Source: Paraphysoderma sedebokerense
Taxonomy: Eukaryota; Blastocladiomycota; Physodermatomycetes; Physodermatales; Physodermataceae
Reading direction: 5' to 3'
DNA: 64,000 nt
Assembly: GCA_025602915.1 (NCBI GenBank)
Contig: JAHLJZ010000001.1
Coordinates: forward strand, 372,001 to 436,000
Shown here: one piece after another, positions 46,393 to 57,356 of the stretch
Layout: each line of letters opens with the position of its first letter
Numbering within the stretch: position 1 is the first letter of the stretch
Program-made: the position numbers and the translations under genes
Notes under the pieces: model-generated
Told to the model about the DNA's origin: nothing
Database searches by the model: none
Seen by the model: the letters and a program-made list of their open reading frames with translations, nothing else

Positions 46393-48297
46393 ATGCCCCC
46401 TAAGAAAGTCGTCAAGGAAGAAAAAGTTCTTCTAGGAAGGCCGTCCAATAACTTGAAAATCGGTATGACCGATGGAGTATGCTCCTGATTTATGACGTCG
46501 TTGACCTTCTCGTCTTTACCATTTTAGGTGTGGTTGGGCTTCCCAATGTTGGTAAATCCACTTTTTTCAACGCAATCACGAACAGCAGTGTATTGGCTGG
46601 TAAGCACTTTAGCTAACCTTTAACAGCATCTCTATCCGGAGTATAAAATTGATTTGTCTAATTTCCTTCTTATCGCACCACTCCCCTAATACAGCCAATT
46701 ATCCGTAAGCATTCTTGTTTCCTCCGTCGTCAATCTGTTAAATCCTTAAGTAATTATTATCGACCCCCACGAATTTTAGTTTCGCGACAATCGATCCTTC
46801 AGAAGGTCGAGTTGCTGTTCCAGATCAGCGTTTTGACTGGTTATGTGAACATTATAAGCCGGCAAGCAAGGTTCCTGCCTATTTGACCTGTATCGATATT
46901 GCTGGTCTCGTTAAAGGAGCTAGTGCCGGTGCTGGTCTTGGTAAGTGGCTAGAATGAGAATCTAAACTGAAACTTGAGGCTGGTTTTGACAGAGTGTGAA
47001 ATTTTAGGGAATGCCTTCTTGTCTCATATTCGTGCCGTCGATGGTATCTTCCACGTATCGCGATGCTTCAGTGACGACGATATTGTACATGTTGATGGCG
47101 AAGTCAACCCAATACGAGATCTGGAAACAATCCACGAGGAGTTAAGACTGAAGGACGAAGAGTTTTTAAGTAAGAAAGTAGAAGATCTTAAGAAAACGCA
47201 TGGGCGATTAGGTCAGACCGGAGGAGCTGATGTGAAAGCCAAAAAGGAAGAATTCGAAATTATACTTAAAGTTCAAGATTGGGTCGCGAATCAGAAGAAA
47301 GATGTCAGAAAAGGCAATTGGTCAAACAAAGAAGTGGAGATAATCAACACACTGCAACTTTTGACGGCGAAGCCTGTTATCTACCTCGCCAACCTCAGTG
47401 AAAAGGATTACGCAAGAAAGAAAAACAAGTGGCTCGCTAAGCTTAAGCAGTGGATTGACGAACATAATCGTACCTATTTCTTCTTTCCCTGTGAATGACC
47501 CCTGCTATGATTCTTATCATAATTCATTTGATTTTCTTCTAAAATAGCGGGTGACTTGCTAATTCCGTTCTCCGCTTCGGTCGAATCACAGCTATCAACA
47601 ATGGAAAGCGAGGAAGATCGCAAGGCCTATCTTACTTCTTTAGGCGAAAATGTACAGTCTGTGTTACCCAAGATTATTGTGTCTGGTTATCAGGCCCTTC
47701 AACTCCAGTATTTCTTCACAGCAGGTGCTGATGAAGGTTTGTAGCTCGCTGTCATTTGATATACCTCCGGTGAATGGAGTGAGCAGTTCTGACCCATATG
47801 TTTTAACAAACAAACTATAGTCCGTGCCTGGACTATTCGAAAAGGGACCAAAGCCCCTCAGGCGGCTGGTGTAATTCATACGGGTAACAATCACATTTCA
47901 AGTTTTTTCGAGAGTCCTTACCTTGGGTTGCTTCAATATCCCTAACACATCTACCTATGCACTTTCCTTATAGATTTTGAGCGAGGTTTCATTATGGCGG
48001 AAGTAATGAAGTTTGATGACTTGAAAGAGTTGGGTAGTGAATCTGCTGTAAAGGGTGCAGGAAAGTATGTGCAACGCGGAAGGGAATATGTTACTGAAGA
48101 TGGTGATATTAGTATGTATATCTGTTCATTTCGCCGTCTTTCAACTTCATTGCTATTTGTATTGGCTTTTGCCTTTGTCTTTGAGGCTGGATTCATTTTC
48201 GTACGGAAGGGAGCTAAAGTTGGAGAATGTAATCCTAACTGTTTCCTCCCTAGTTTACTTCAAATTCAATGTTACCGACAAAGGAAAGAAGAAGTAA
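46393..48297 (+). CDS. ola1: OLA1/YchF-type Obg-like ATPase
   Basis: A TRAFAC-class P-loop protein that prefers ATP and associates with ribosomes; about 400 aa. Exons: 46393-46462, 46528-46599, 46695-46704, 46780-46940, 47008-47469, 47548-47736, 47821-47883, 47974-48111, 48254-48297. Motifs: GLPNVGKST (P-loop), [14 protein letters not shown] (switch I), [16 protein letters not shown] (G3), and NLSEKD at the G4 position, where the canonical NKxD is replaced, as expected for OLA1's ATP preference. A coiled-coil insert (residues about 130-200) and the C-terminal TGS domain ([34 protein letters not shown], then the end DKGKKK) are complete. The third exon is only 10 nt. Confidence 0.95.
46695..46704 (+). 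other. 10-nt microexon of OLA1
   Basis: CCAATTATCC is flanked by ACAG and GTAAGC. It supplies part of Ala, then Asn-Tyr and part of Pro in the invariant segment ANYPFATID. The neighbouring exons end with phase 1 and begin after phase 2, so the exon is required both by frame and by conservation of the protein. Confidence 0.85.
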
Positions 48298-48501
48298 ATT
48301 CATATAAATTTTCTGCTATATAATCAATTGATGCGTGTAAGGGTGTATAGAGAACTGAAAATTACATATTAAATCGTCTGAAGCCGAATTTATCAGTCGC
48401 GGGCAGGAATGTATCTATGAGATACCGGCACGTGACACCAATTAACATCCCATTGGTATATGATCAAATGTCAGATATCATGCAATAAACATCAATTCTA
48501 G

Positions 48502-49984
48502 ATGACCACTTCGAATACAGCACTCCCTGCATCTTCCGCTACATCAACGTCAGATTCAGCTGCAATTACTGGGACAGCGGACCAATGTCCTCCCCCGCCA
48601 TCCACAACTCTCCATCCTTCAATCATTTCCAAAGCCCACCAAATCTTGTCCTCGAAAGACGACCCTCCAATATCGGAATTTTGGCAAAACAAATATAAAA
48701 GAGAAGCGCAGAGGAATTGGGATGTTTTCTATAAGCTGCATACTACTAATTTCTTCAAAGATCGGCATTGGACCGATAAGGAATTTGAAGAGTTGAGGGG
48801 CGAAGATGGTGCTGGAACTGGAGAGGGGAGGGTTCGTTAATTCAAGTTCATTCATTTTAGGCTGTAGCTTGATTATATTGTTTATCTCTCTATTGCTAAC
48901 TGTATAAGTTTTCCAATTATGCATTGTTCGTTTCAATCCTTCTAAACGCCATATATAATTTCCGTCGCCCCGATGTCGATTTGATTGATATTTGCAAAAT
49001 GCGCTCTCGCTTCCAATCTTTTACATCTCGATTTCTCCCCCAATTTCTTGGCAACACGCTTATGCCATTAGACTCTACTGGAAGTGGGATGTGGCGTTGG
49101 TAACTTTGTATTTCCCCTGATAGAACAATACCCTAATCTAAGAGTTATCGCTTGCGATTTTTCAAAAAGGGCAATAGATTTTGTGAAGGTGCGTATTGTT
49201 CGATTAGATCTTTTAATGGCTGTTCGGAATCCTAATCTTCACTTCTATTTGCGGCTCAACCCTTTCTCTGATTGTTGTTGGTTCGCGAATGATTAGTCTA
49301 ATCCTAAATTTACGCCCGAAAGATGTACTGCTTTTGTGTGTGACTTAACAACCAATGATTTGCTGGATAATGTAGAAGAAAATAGTGTAGATATTGTCTC
49401 AATGATATTTGTGCTGAGCGCAATTCCCCCAGAGAAAATGGAATGGGCTTTGGAGAATGTGTGGAAGGTAAGCCCATTTTTTTAACTTTTATTGCGAGAA
49501 TCGGCCTTCTCTGTAGCGGTTTTCATTCTTTTTTCTCGTTTTCATGGGTTCGTTTGGCAGCTATTAATTGTTCATTGTAAAATCTAGGTATTAAAACCCG
49601 GTGGAATGATACTTTTCCGAGATTATGGATTATATGACGAAGCTCAGTTAAGGTTTAAAACTGGCCATAAATTAGAAGAGAATTTATACGTGCGCCAAGA
49701 TGGGACTTTGGCGTTTTACTTTAATACCGGTATGGCTAAAAGATATGCCTTCAATCGTGTGTAATTTGATTCCTGACTTTCCCTACTTTTCATTCTTCCC
49801 TGTCGATGATTTGCGTTGTTCTCGATTTCCTTGGCTGATAGAACTTGTCAAATCATTGGCCACTACCACTGGTTTTGAGATATTAGAGAATAATTATATA
49901 TATAAGGAAATTGTAAATAGGAAGACCCAAGTTAAAATGGAGAGAGTATTTCTGCAGGGCAGGTTTAGAAAGCCGCAGAAATGA
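48502..49984 (+). CDS. METTL2/METTL6-type methyltransferase (tRNA m3C32, Trm140/141-like)
   Basis: SAM-dependent enzyme predicted to form 3-methylcytidine at position 32 of tRNAs. Exons: 48502-48831, 49072-49188, 49297-49467, 49588-49729, 49842-49984, all in phase. The family N-terminus reads [19 protein letters not shown] and [18 protein letters not shown] motif I is [15 protein letters not shown], completed by splicing at 49072; then [15 protein letters not shown], the aspartate block of motif II, and [14 protein letters not shown]. Also present: [17 protein letters not shown] and [18 protein letters not shown], both diagnostic of METTL2/6/8. The end is [10 protein letters not shown]. No actin-binding extension, as in budding yeast Abp140, is fused upstream. 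Confidence 0.9.
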
Positions 49985-51208
49985 AGGCTGACAAGAATAA
50001 TCGATAAGATGAATAAAATAATATAAGGAAGGAAATCTTTCAGATTGCTTGTGACTGCCAATCCTGCAATCTCATTTACATCTCGATCCATCAATGTCAA
50101 GTATATCGCCTCCATCGCCATCGTTACGAATAGATTATGTACGAATGATATCATTCTAAACTCATTGACCTAATCAGCCGAATCATCCATTCTTTTCCTG
50201 CTTTCCTCGGTCTAAAATTGATTTTATTGACAAAAGTTACGTTCAAAAGATGTAGTTCCCATCATCATGCATTAAAACAAAGCAAGCAGCAGATAATACT
50301 GACGCACTAACTGACGCTCAAATCGCATCATCTTAGCGATAAACAAACAAACGAAGTGACTATAATGCCTTGATTGCATACAGATTGCATAAATCTGTAA
50401 TATGTTCGAGACACATAAACACAACAACATCTAAATCTCATCACCTGTAACCATTTTACAAACAAAGGGTCTGTCTTTTCCGAACCTTCTGGCGAAAATC
50501 TGCGCCTGTCTCCTCAGAACAGTTTCTTAATTAAGTTCGCCAATTAACTTTTGAGGTTTCATCATATGACAGTATTTTGACAATAAATGAAACGGTACAA
50601 TAAAATATCACGCATTTTCCTGTTCGGTCCGCAAAAATATTGGCCTCCACTAACAAACAACTCTATTTTAGTTCGACACGTTGATGTGTGCCTTCCTTCG
50701 CCCTCTCACTTTGTTATGCAGTTCGGTGTATTAATGTCTGCCTGGCGCAGTTGTACTGTCCTCAATCTGTACTCATTGCATTGGCATTATATCAGAAATC
50801 CCCACAATTGATTTATTATCGGGTTTGAAGGCGCAAAGCTACTCTTATCCCAAGGTTGGCTTAATGTGGCCTCAAAATATTCCATCGCCGCGTAGAACGG
50901 ATATCGGGTAATGCCGACTCCTGAAATTGCATTCATACATTGTTTTTCATTACATTAGACCTATCATACCGTAGGCGAGACTACATCAATGTATATTGAA
51001 TTGCTCGGCGAATGTGATGATAACGGCTATAATCGGACGGAGTAGCGTAAAAATCGACAGAAATATCAATTTGAACAATTAGATCGGGCAAAGTTTGAGA
51101 ATTTGCCTTTAATGGATCCCATGCAAAACTATAAAAGGAACCTCTCCCCCCTTGACTTTCTGCAGTAAACATTTTTAACTCTACTTTCTAAGTAACAACT
51201 CCCTCAAA
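49985..51208. other. 1.2 kb spacer; promoter of the secreted FG-GAP gene at its right end
   Basis: I see no gene. Small frames such as 50587-50811 and 50981-51172 lack motifs. The left part is AT-rich 3' flank of the methyltransferase gene. The right end carries the TATA box described separately. Confidence 0.45.
51130..51138 (+). promoter_or_regulatory. TATA box of the secreted FG-GAP gene
   Basis: TATAAAAGG, a near-perfect TATA element, lies 71-79 nt before the ATG. The leader is A/C-rich and ends CTCAAAATG. Only this gene and the repeat-protein gene show such clear TATA boxes in the window, suggesting strong or regulated expression. Confidence 0.6.
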
Positions 51209-52864
51209 ATGAAATTTCTCGTAGCTACTCTGTTAAGTGTGTTCGCTTTGAGCACCGCCAGCAGTAAGTGTCATGATACCTCTTCATAGGCTACTTTCGT
51301 CACTCATTGGCTTGTACAGTACAACATTGAATGGCCCAAGAAGCTAACTCTATTTTCGGCAGCTCTTCCGATAAAGAAGTCCCCCGTCCTGACTCCTGTC
51401 GGCAACTTCTCCGTCTACCGTCCTGGTTTCCTTTCTACAATCAAATCCCCCAACAGCAACGCGAGGGATTTATATATCTCTTCTTTCCATTTCGCTGGAG
51501 AAGATTTGTTCTATGTCCCTGATTTCACCACTGCTATGAAATCTGGTGGGGTCACAAATCAATTGAAAGCTCAAAAGATTGCGTCCAAAGATCTGAAATG
51601 GCCTAACGAAGTTGAAGAATACAATCAAGCCAATGGCAGAGGCATTATCGTTTCTGGCGGTTTCTTGGTAAAATTCATGCGTTCATGTCAGGAGACGGGC
51701 TTGGCTAACAACCGAATTGCAGGTGCCATTCCACGATAACGGTGGCCTTTACTACGCCCCTCTCGACAAGGACAACAAACCCTCTGGCACCTTGTCAAAA
51801 ATCACTGGCCAACCTAATGGCTGGTTCTATCACAGAGTTCGTTATCTTGATATGAACAACGATGGAGTTATGGATATTGTCACTTGGTAAGAAATTACTA
51901 CTGCATCAAATACTGCTTCGGCTGCCCTGGATACATGTATCTAACACCTTCTTCTACATGAACGTAGCCGTGGCCAAAAGCCAACTTTTGGCAGTGGCAA
52001 GGGTGCTCTCGTTTTCTTGACCGCCACCAACCCCAACGATCCGACAGCTCTTTGGAAAGAAACTGTGATTTCCAACGAAGGATGTGACTTCTTCTTCGAA
52101 ATCACCGATCTCAACAAAGACGGAAAGAAAGAAATCATCTACACTTCATTCTTTGGCAACAAATTGGTGATGGTATGGAGCGAAGATCCTAAGCAAGACT
52201 GGTCAAACACCAAGAACATCAAGACTAAAGTTCTTGATGATACCACTGGTAAGCTACCAATAAACTCATACATTACGTGATTCATGTCACTAACCGAACA
52301 TCACATCTACACAGGTTCCCTGTTCGACCTTCAACTTACCGACCTCAACGGTGACGGAAATGTTGACCTTCTCGTCAGTAACCATCAAGGAAATAACGCC
52401 AAACCCCCTGCTTCCGTTTATGCTTTTGACTTTGTCCAGCCAGTAACAATCCCACCTACATTCAAACGTCACACACTAGTTTCAGGCATCCCTACCCGCC
52501 AAAGCGGTATTGGTCAAGCTTCTCCTGGTGGTGCGCGAGTTATTTTCCCCACTAAGGAAAAAACCGGTAAACCCGATATTGTCATTGCTGGTGATGGTTC
52601 CCAAAGAGTTCATTATTTGAGACCAAAGAGTCAAGACTCTACCAACTGGGAATACGAATCTTCAGAAGTTTTGGACTGCGGCGTAAGTTATTGTTTCGAT
52701 GATATTCTATGTTAAGCACATATTTGGATTTTGACAATTTGCATTCTGTTATGTAGTGTACTGTTGGCGCCATGGTTGTTGAAGATATGGACGGTGATGG
52801 TGTAACTGATGTGATTGTTCCTTGCTACGACAATGACAGAATTGTTGCTATGAGCTACCAATAA
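51209..52864 (+). CDS. Secreted protein with FG-GAP/VCBS-type beta-propeller repeats
   Basis: Exons: 51209-51263, 51363-51667, 51723-51886, 51968-52248, 52315-52682, 52757-52864. The N-terminus MKFLVATLLSVFALSTAS is a clean signal peptide. Four calcium-binding DxDxDG-type loops mark propeller blades: DMNNDGVMDIV, DLNKDGKKEIIY, DLNGDGNVDLLV and DMDGDGVTDVIV. Such propellers are common in extracellular binding proteins, including many secreted proteins of unknown role in fungi and bacteria. No catalytic domain or membrane anchor is seen. The acceptor at 51362 was chosen because nearer AGs give stops; it yields a mature N-terminus near TLPIKKSPVL. Ligand unknown; a role in adhesion or in binding a surface polymer is inference. 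Confidence 0.82.
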
Positions 52865-53006
52865 GGAGTTTGCTTCATAAATCTGTACATGACGATGAGC
52901 GACGGTTTAGAGATGTCAATTCTCAACTAGACATGTATAATATTTGATAGACAACCAAAATATATTTTTCTTTTTCAGATTGTAACCTATTCTTACAAAA
53001 ATAAGC

Positions 53007-56000
53007 CTATACGTAACGCGACGAAATCAACATTCCTAATATCGCTACATGTAGCACTACGAAATAAAAATGAACACCAAGTCTGGTTGTTGGATGAGCT
53101 CGAAGGTAGTTCATGAACTTAACACTAATAAAAGCACATGATTTAGCGAACAGGTATATGAAACGATACAAAAATAACGTACCAATATTGATCTACCCGT
53201 CGAACAAGCGGTCTAAAACCAGGAGGTATTTTGTACCTGCTCATTCTCCTTCCCAACGCCATCCCTGCTTCTTCGTCTTCGGTGTCACTATCTCCCGACA
53301 TCAACCGGAGCCGTACGTCTTCGGCTGCATTGCCACTGCGAGAAAGAATGGTGGAACTAATCCTTGATGATTGCTGAATCCTTTCAACCTCTAATGTCTG
53401 AATTCGCTCTTTCAGGCGCTTATTTTCGTCCAACAGACCATTTACATTTGCAGCATTCAACGAAGAAGAAGCTTGAGATTGCAGCTGTAACTCCAACTGT
53501 CGTAATTTTTTCAGCGACTCAACCTTTGAATTTTCTGATACCTTGAGGTTACTCTTTGTTGACTCCAACTCGTTGTGAAGTTTTTCCTTCTCCATGCGAA
53601 GACTCCCTAGTTTGCGCATGAATTCTTCAACCTCCGCATTGTCTGTCGACTTGTTCATTTCAGCCTTCTGATATATTTCTTCCAACTCCTTAATTCTTTT
53701 TTCGCTGCCCGCTTTTGATTGATAAGCCTGCTGTAACTCGACCTCCAAATCCGTCACACGACTATTTAAACGGCTCAAAACAGACTCTTGTTCGCTGCAT
53801 CTAGAATTCACAGATTGTAATCGATTTTCCAGTTCTATAACGATCCGGGCATGATCTTCTTTCATGGTTTCGAGTTGTGCCCGTTGCGAATTAACATTAT
53901 TGTCCCTATCGGCGAGTTCCGAGTTCAGTCGAGCCTCGGTCGTTTCAAGCTCTGAAATGCGAGTTTGAAGTGATGGCATGATGTTGATTTTAACTTGAAG
54001 AGCCTGGAGTTCACGCTCCATTTGCTCGACGTTGCCTAATTTCTGTTCATACGACGTGAGTTGAGATTCTGCGTCCTTCAACTTTTGCTTAAGATCAACA
54101 TTTTGAGTTTGCAGTAAATGTTCGGCTTGTTCGAGATCAGAAATGCGAGATTGAAGAGAAGGGAGTGAATTGGCTTTGATTTGAAGATTATGGAGATCCT
54201 GTTCGCGACTAGTGGCTTCCGACATGTAAGATGAGATTTCAGATTCCATGCTTTGTAGTTTTTGACGGAGTCCGCCATTTTCGGACTTGAGTTGGGACTC
54301 TGTTTGTTCCAGGCTGAGTAAACGAGACTGAAGAGATGGAAGAGAGTCGACTCTGGACTTGAGTTCTTCAAATTCTGCTTCCATGTGACCAACATCGACT
54401 AATTTCTGTCTGTAAGTAGTGACCTCGCTTTCGGCTTCTTGTAACTTTTGCTTCAAACTATCCTTCTCAATTTGTAGCGACATTTCGGCTTTTTCAAGGT
54501 CAGAGATACGAGTTTGAAGTACCGGCAATGAATCGACTTTTCGCTGTAAATCTTGAAGCTCTTGCTCGCGATTGTCGACATCCAATAATTTTTGCTGATA
54601 GGATGACACTTGTGATTTCATTTCTAGCAATTGTTGGGAAAGTTTATCATTCTCAGTTTTCAAAGCGCTGATAGTGATTTCCAACGATCCATAGTCATTC
54701 AACTTCAGACTCATCTGTTCAATCTCAGAACTCCGCTCGGCCAACTCGTTCTTCATATTCGTATTCTCTGTTACCAACGCTTCATAATTTTGAACTCTCG
54801 AACGGACCTCATTTAATTCAGTCGTTATATCAGTAAGCTCATTCTTCACACGTTGGTTCTCTGCATTCAATTCGGTGGCAGTGGAGGCTTCAGCCGTCAG
54901 TCGAGATTGCAATTCCATCAACTGATTTTTCAAAGACCCCACTTGTTCATTCATTCCACTGTTAAGAGCTTCAAGTTCATTGCGTCGAGCGATTTCTGTT
55001 TGTACTGCAACTCTCAAGTTCTCTACTTCCCGCTGAACTGTAAGACTTTCTTCCGAAAGCCTCTGTTTTTCTGATTCCAATGCCACACGTTGGGCAGATT
55101 CCTCGTTCAGTTTGGATTCAAGAATTTCCAATCGAGACTTCGCTTCATCGGTACTGTGTAACTGATCCGCTGCTATCTGAGCCTTGACCTCTATCAATTC
55201 TGTAATTTGCTTCTCGGCTGCACCAAGTTTACCCTGAAGCAGTGCATTATCAGTCTGTAACCTTTGAATGATTTGGCTGGAGTCTGAGTCAGATTGTGCC
55301 GACGATATCTGAATTTGGTTCAACTGTTCTTCTACGATTTGCTTTTCACTGGTCAAAGTTTGCAGTTTTGCAGATAGATCTTCATGACGAGACTCCCAGT
55401 CACTCGAAATACGGCGAAATTCGTCGGTTTCAGCTTGAAGTTTGCTAATACGTTCGTTCGAAAATTTAACATTCTCATCCAGGCGAGCTTGTAAATCACT
55501 TAGCTTTAACTCAGATTGACGAGTTAGCTCTTCGTTTTTAGAAATCAGATCCGCGTTCTTTTGGCTCAAATATTTGAGCTCCGTATTCAGATTCTCGACG
55601 GTCGAATTTGGTTCCGCGCCTTCTGGTTGGATCATGTTCGTGGTGTTTTTTGAAGATTCTTTTAATTCCTTGATCAGGATATCCCGTTCATAAATCATAC
55701 GGTCTTTTTCGTTTATACTATCTTCCACTGATTTTGCTCTTTCCTCCGCTTTGACACTTGCGGCCGATTCAATTTCCATAGACTGCTTTTGAATCAACAA
55801 TTCTTTTTCTTCCAATAATTTCGACTGATTCTGAATCGTGTTTTGCATTTCTTGAATTTTAGATTTCACCCGTGTTTTCAGCTGGTCAAAATTCAATTTG
55901 AGATGTTGATTTTCTCGACGGAGGGATTCAACATCATCTACTGCGGCATCAAGAGAGGTCGACGACATTGATGGAGTGATACTTGGCGAAGTTGATGAAC

Positions 56001-56592
56001 TAGTGCTTTGGCATTTCAACAGTTCAATTTCCCGCTATAGAAGGCCCCAATAAATCTCTGTTCATAACTTCCGTCGAATCATCAGGAATGGAACATTACC
56101 TCCTTTTCCTTCAATCTGTTCGTATACTCTTCCGTTTTGATTTGATTCATTTGCTCAAAATCTCGTAATGTTGACGACAGGTCATTTTTTTGCTGTTGTA
56201 ACTGCATTATCTGTTGCAAGAGTTCATGATTTTGCCGCTCTAAAGTTGTATGTGACAGCCGCAAATTTTCTATTTCGAAATTCTGTATACTCGCCGGGGA
56301 CTAAGTCACTTGGTTAGATGCTTGCGCCAGAGGGTTGAATAAATTATCACAAACTATGGCATACCTCGAACTCCATTAATGTCGGATCATCTGAAAGTCC
56401 CATCATTACTCCACTCTTGTGAGATCTCGTAGACCCTCTTCTCTGAGGAATTTCTCCATCGTTTTTCTTGAGGAATGCGGAGCTGTCTTGCGTCTTGAGC
56501 GTTTCGGCAGCTTTTTTGACGGCTTGGTCCGTTGACTCAATTAGCTGAGAACCAAGGTCAGATATTTTTGACAAATTAAGTGAGGACCACAT
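53007..56592 (-). CDS. Golgin-84/CASP-like Golgi tether: long coiled coil with C-terminal membrane anchor
   Basis: About 1,090 aa on the minus strand. Exon 1 (from 56592) encodes an amphipathic N-terminus, MWSSLNLSKISDLGSQLIES, similar in character to the start of golgin-84. Exon 2 (about 56100-56300) and the large exon 53155-56035 form nearly 900 residues of heptad coiled coil with repeating blocks (SLPSLQSRISDLEQ and close variants occur about five times). After an acidic SGDSDTEDEEAG motif and PPGFRPLVRR, a last short exon gives YLRAHPTTRLGV and a hydrophobic span (FYFVVLHVAIL), ending at TAG 53007-53009. The LRxxPxxR plus tail-anchor layout matches golgin-84 and CASP, which tether vesicles at the Golgi. 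The last splice (TAC/TTC) is inferred; without it the frame would stop at 53143 without an anchor. Confidence 0.78.
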
Positions 56593-57356
56593 TTTCCAGC
56601 ATTATTGAACTGTGGGTGAAATGTCTGTCTGGCCAGCTGAGAGAGTTGCCTTTGTCCATTTATTCGTTCCAGCCACACCTCTCGGTGGCACGCAAAACAA
56701 TACTATGGGGTTTCGCTATATCCGTCCACACCAAATTCTACTTTCAAATCGTTCCGCCAAGTCTCCATTACTCTCCTCATAATCACTGCAATAATGGGGA
56801 GAAGAGATCAATAAGATGGCAAGTAATTATATGACGACCATCAATTGTAACGATTTGGCTCTGCCGGGTCTAAATATTTGCGAGGAATTGGGCAGGACAG
56901 CATTCCACACACTCTCGAATCTCTATACTCAGGGAGAGTGTGGCGAGGCCCTGCGAGCCCCTTCGGAAATTGCAGGCACACCCGGTGCTAACAGGTCTTG
57001 ATTCGTGTGGGCTAGACTCAGCTAGATCGCTCACCCAATTCATCGAGTTGTAGACGGACCATCCTGTCACTTTATATTGTCCGAAGTTGGAACGAATTGG
57101 GAACAACGCATACCCTTCTGCATACGCGTAATAAATCACTCAAAATTCTCTTAAAAGGAGTTTCTCCTCACGGCGGGAGATTCTGCTCTACTCGCTATAA
57201 TTCCCCCGCGCATCGTGCCAAAATTCACAAAGAAAAATTCGCAGCAGCTCTAGAATATAAAATTTAACAGAGTTGCTTCTGAATACATAAAAGACACCTC
57301 GAATATTTGGAGTAACAATTTTGAGCTTTGAAATTTGTGTGTCATTTTTAGCAGTC
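56593..57356. promoter_or_regulatory. Divergent promoter region, golgin and PstS-GPCR genes
   Basis: The genes start 764 bp apart on opposite strands. No conserved gene is seen. Frames at 56580-57139 are short and motif-free. AT-rich DNA with AATATAAAAT at 57252-57261 lies about 100 nt before the receptor ATG and could be a weak TATA element. Confidence 0.4.

Noticed and set aside
45845-46403. Several overlapping frames between the formin and OLA1 genes
   Set aside because: All mutually overlapping in opposite strands with no motif; the region is better explained as a divergent promoter.
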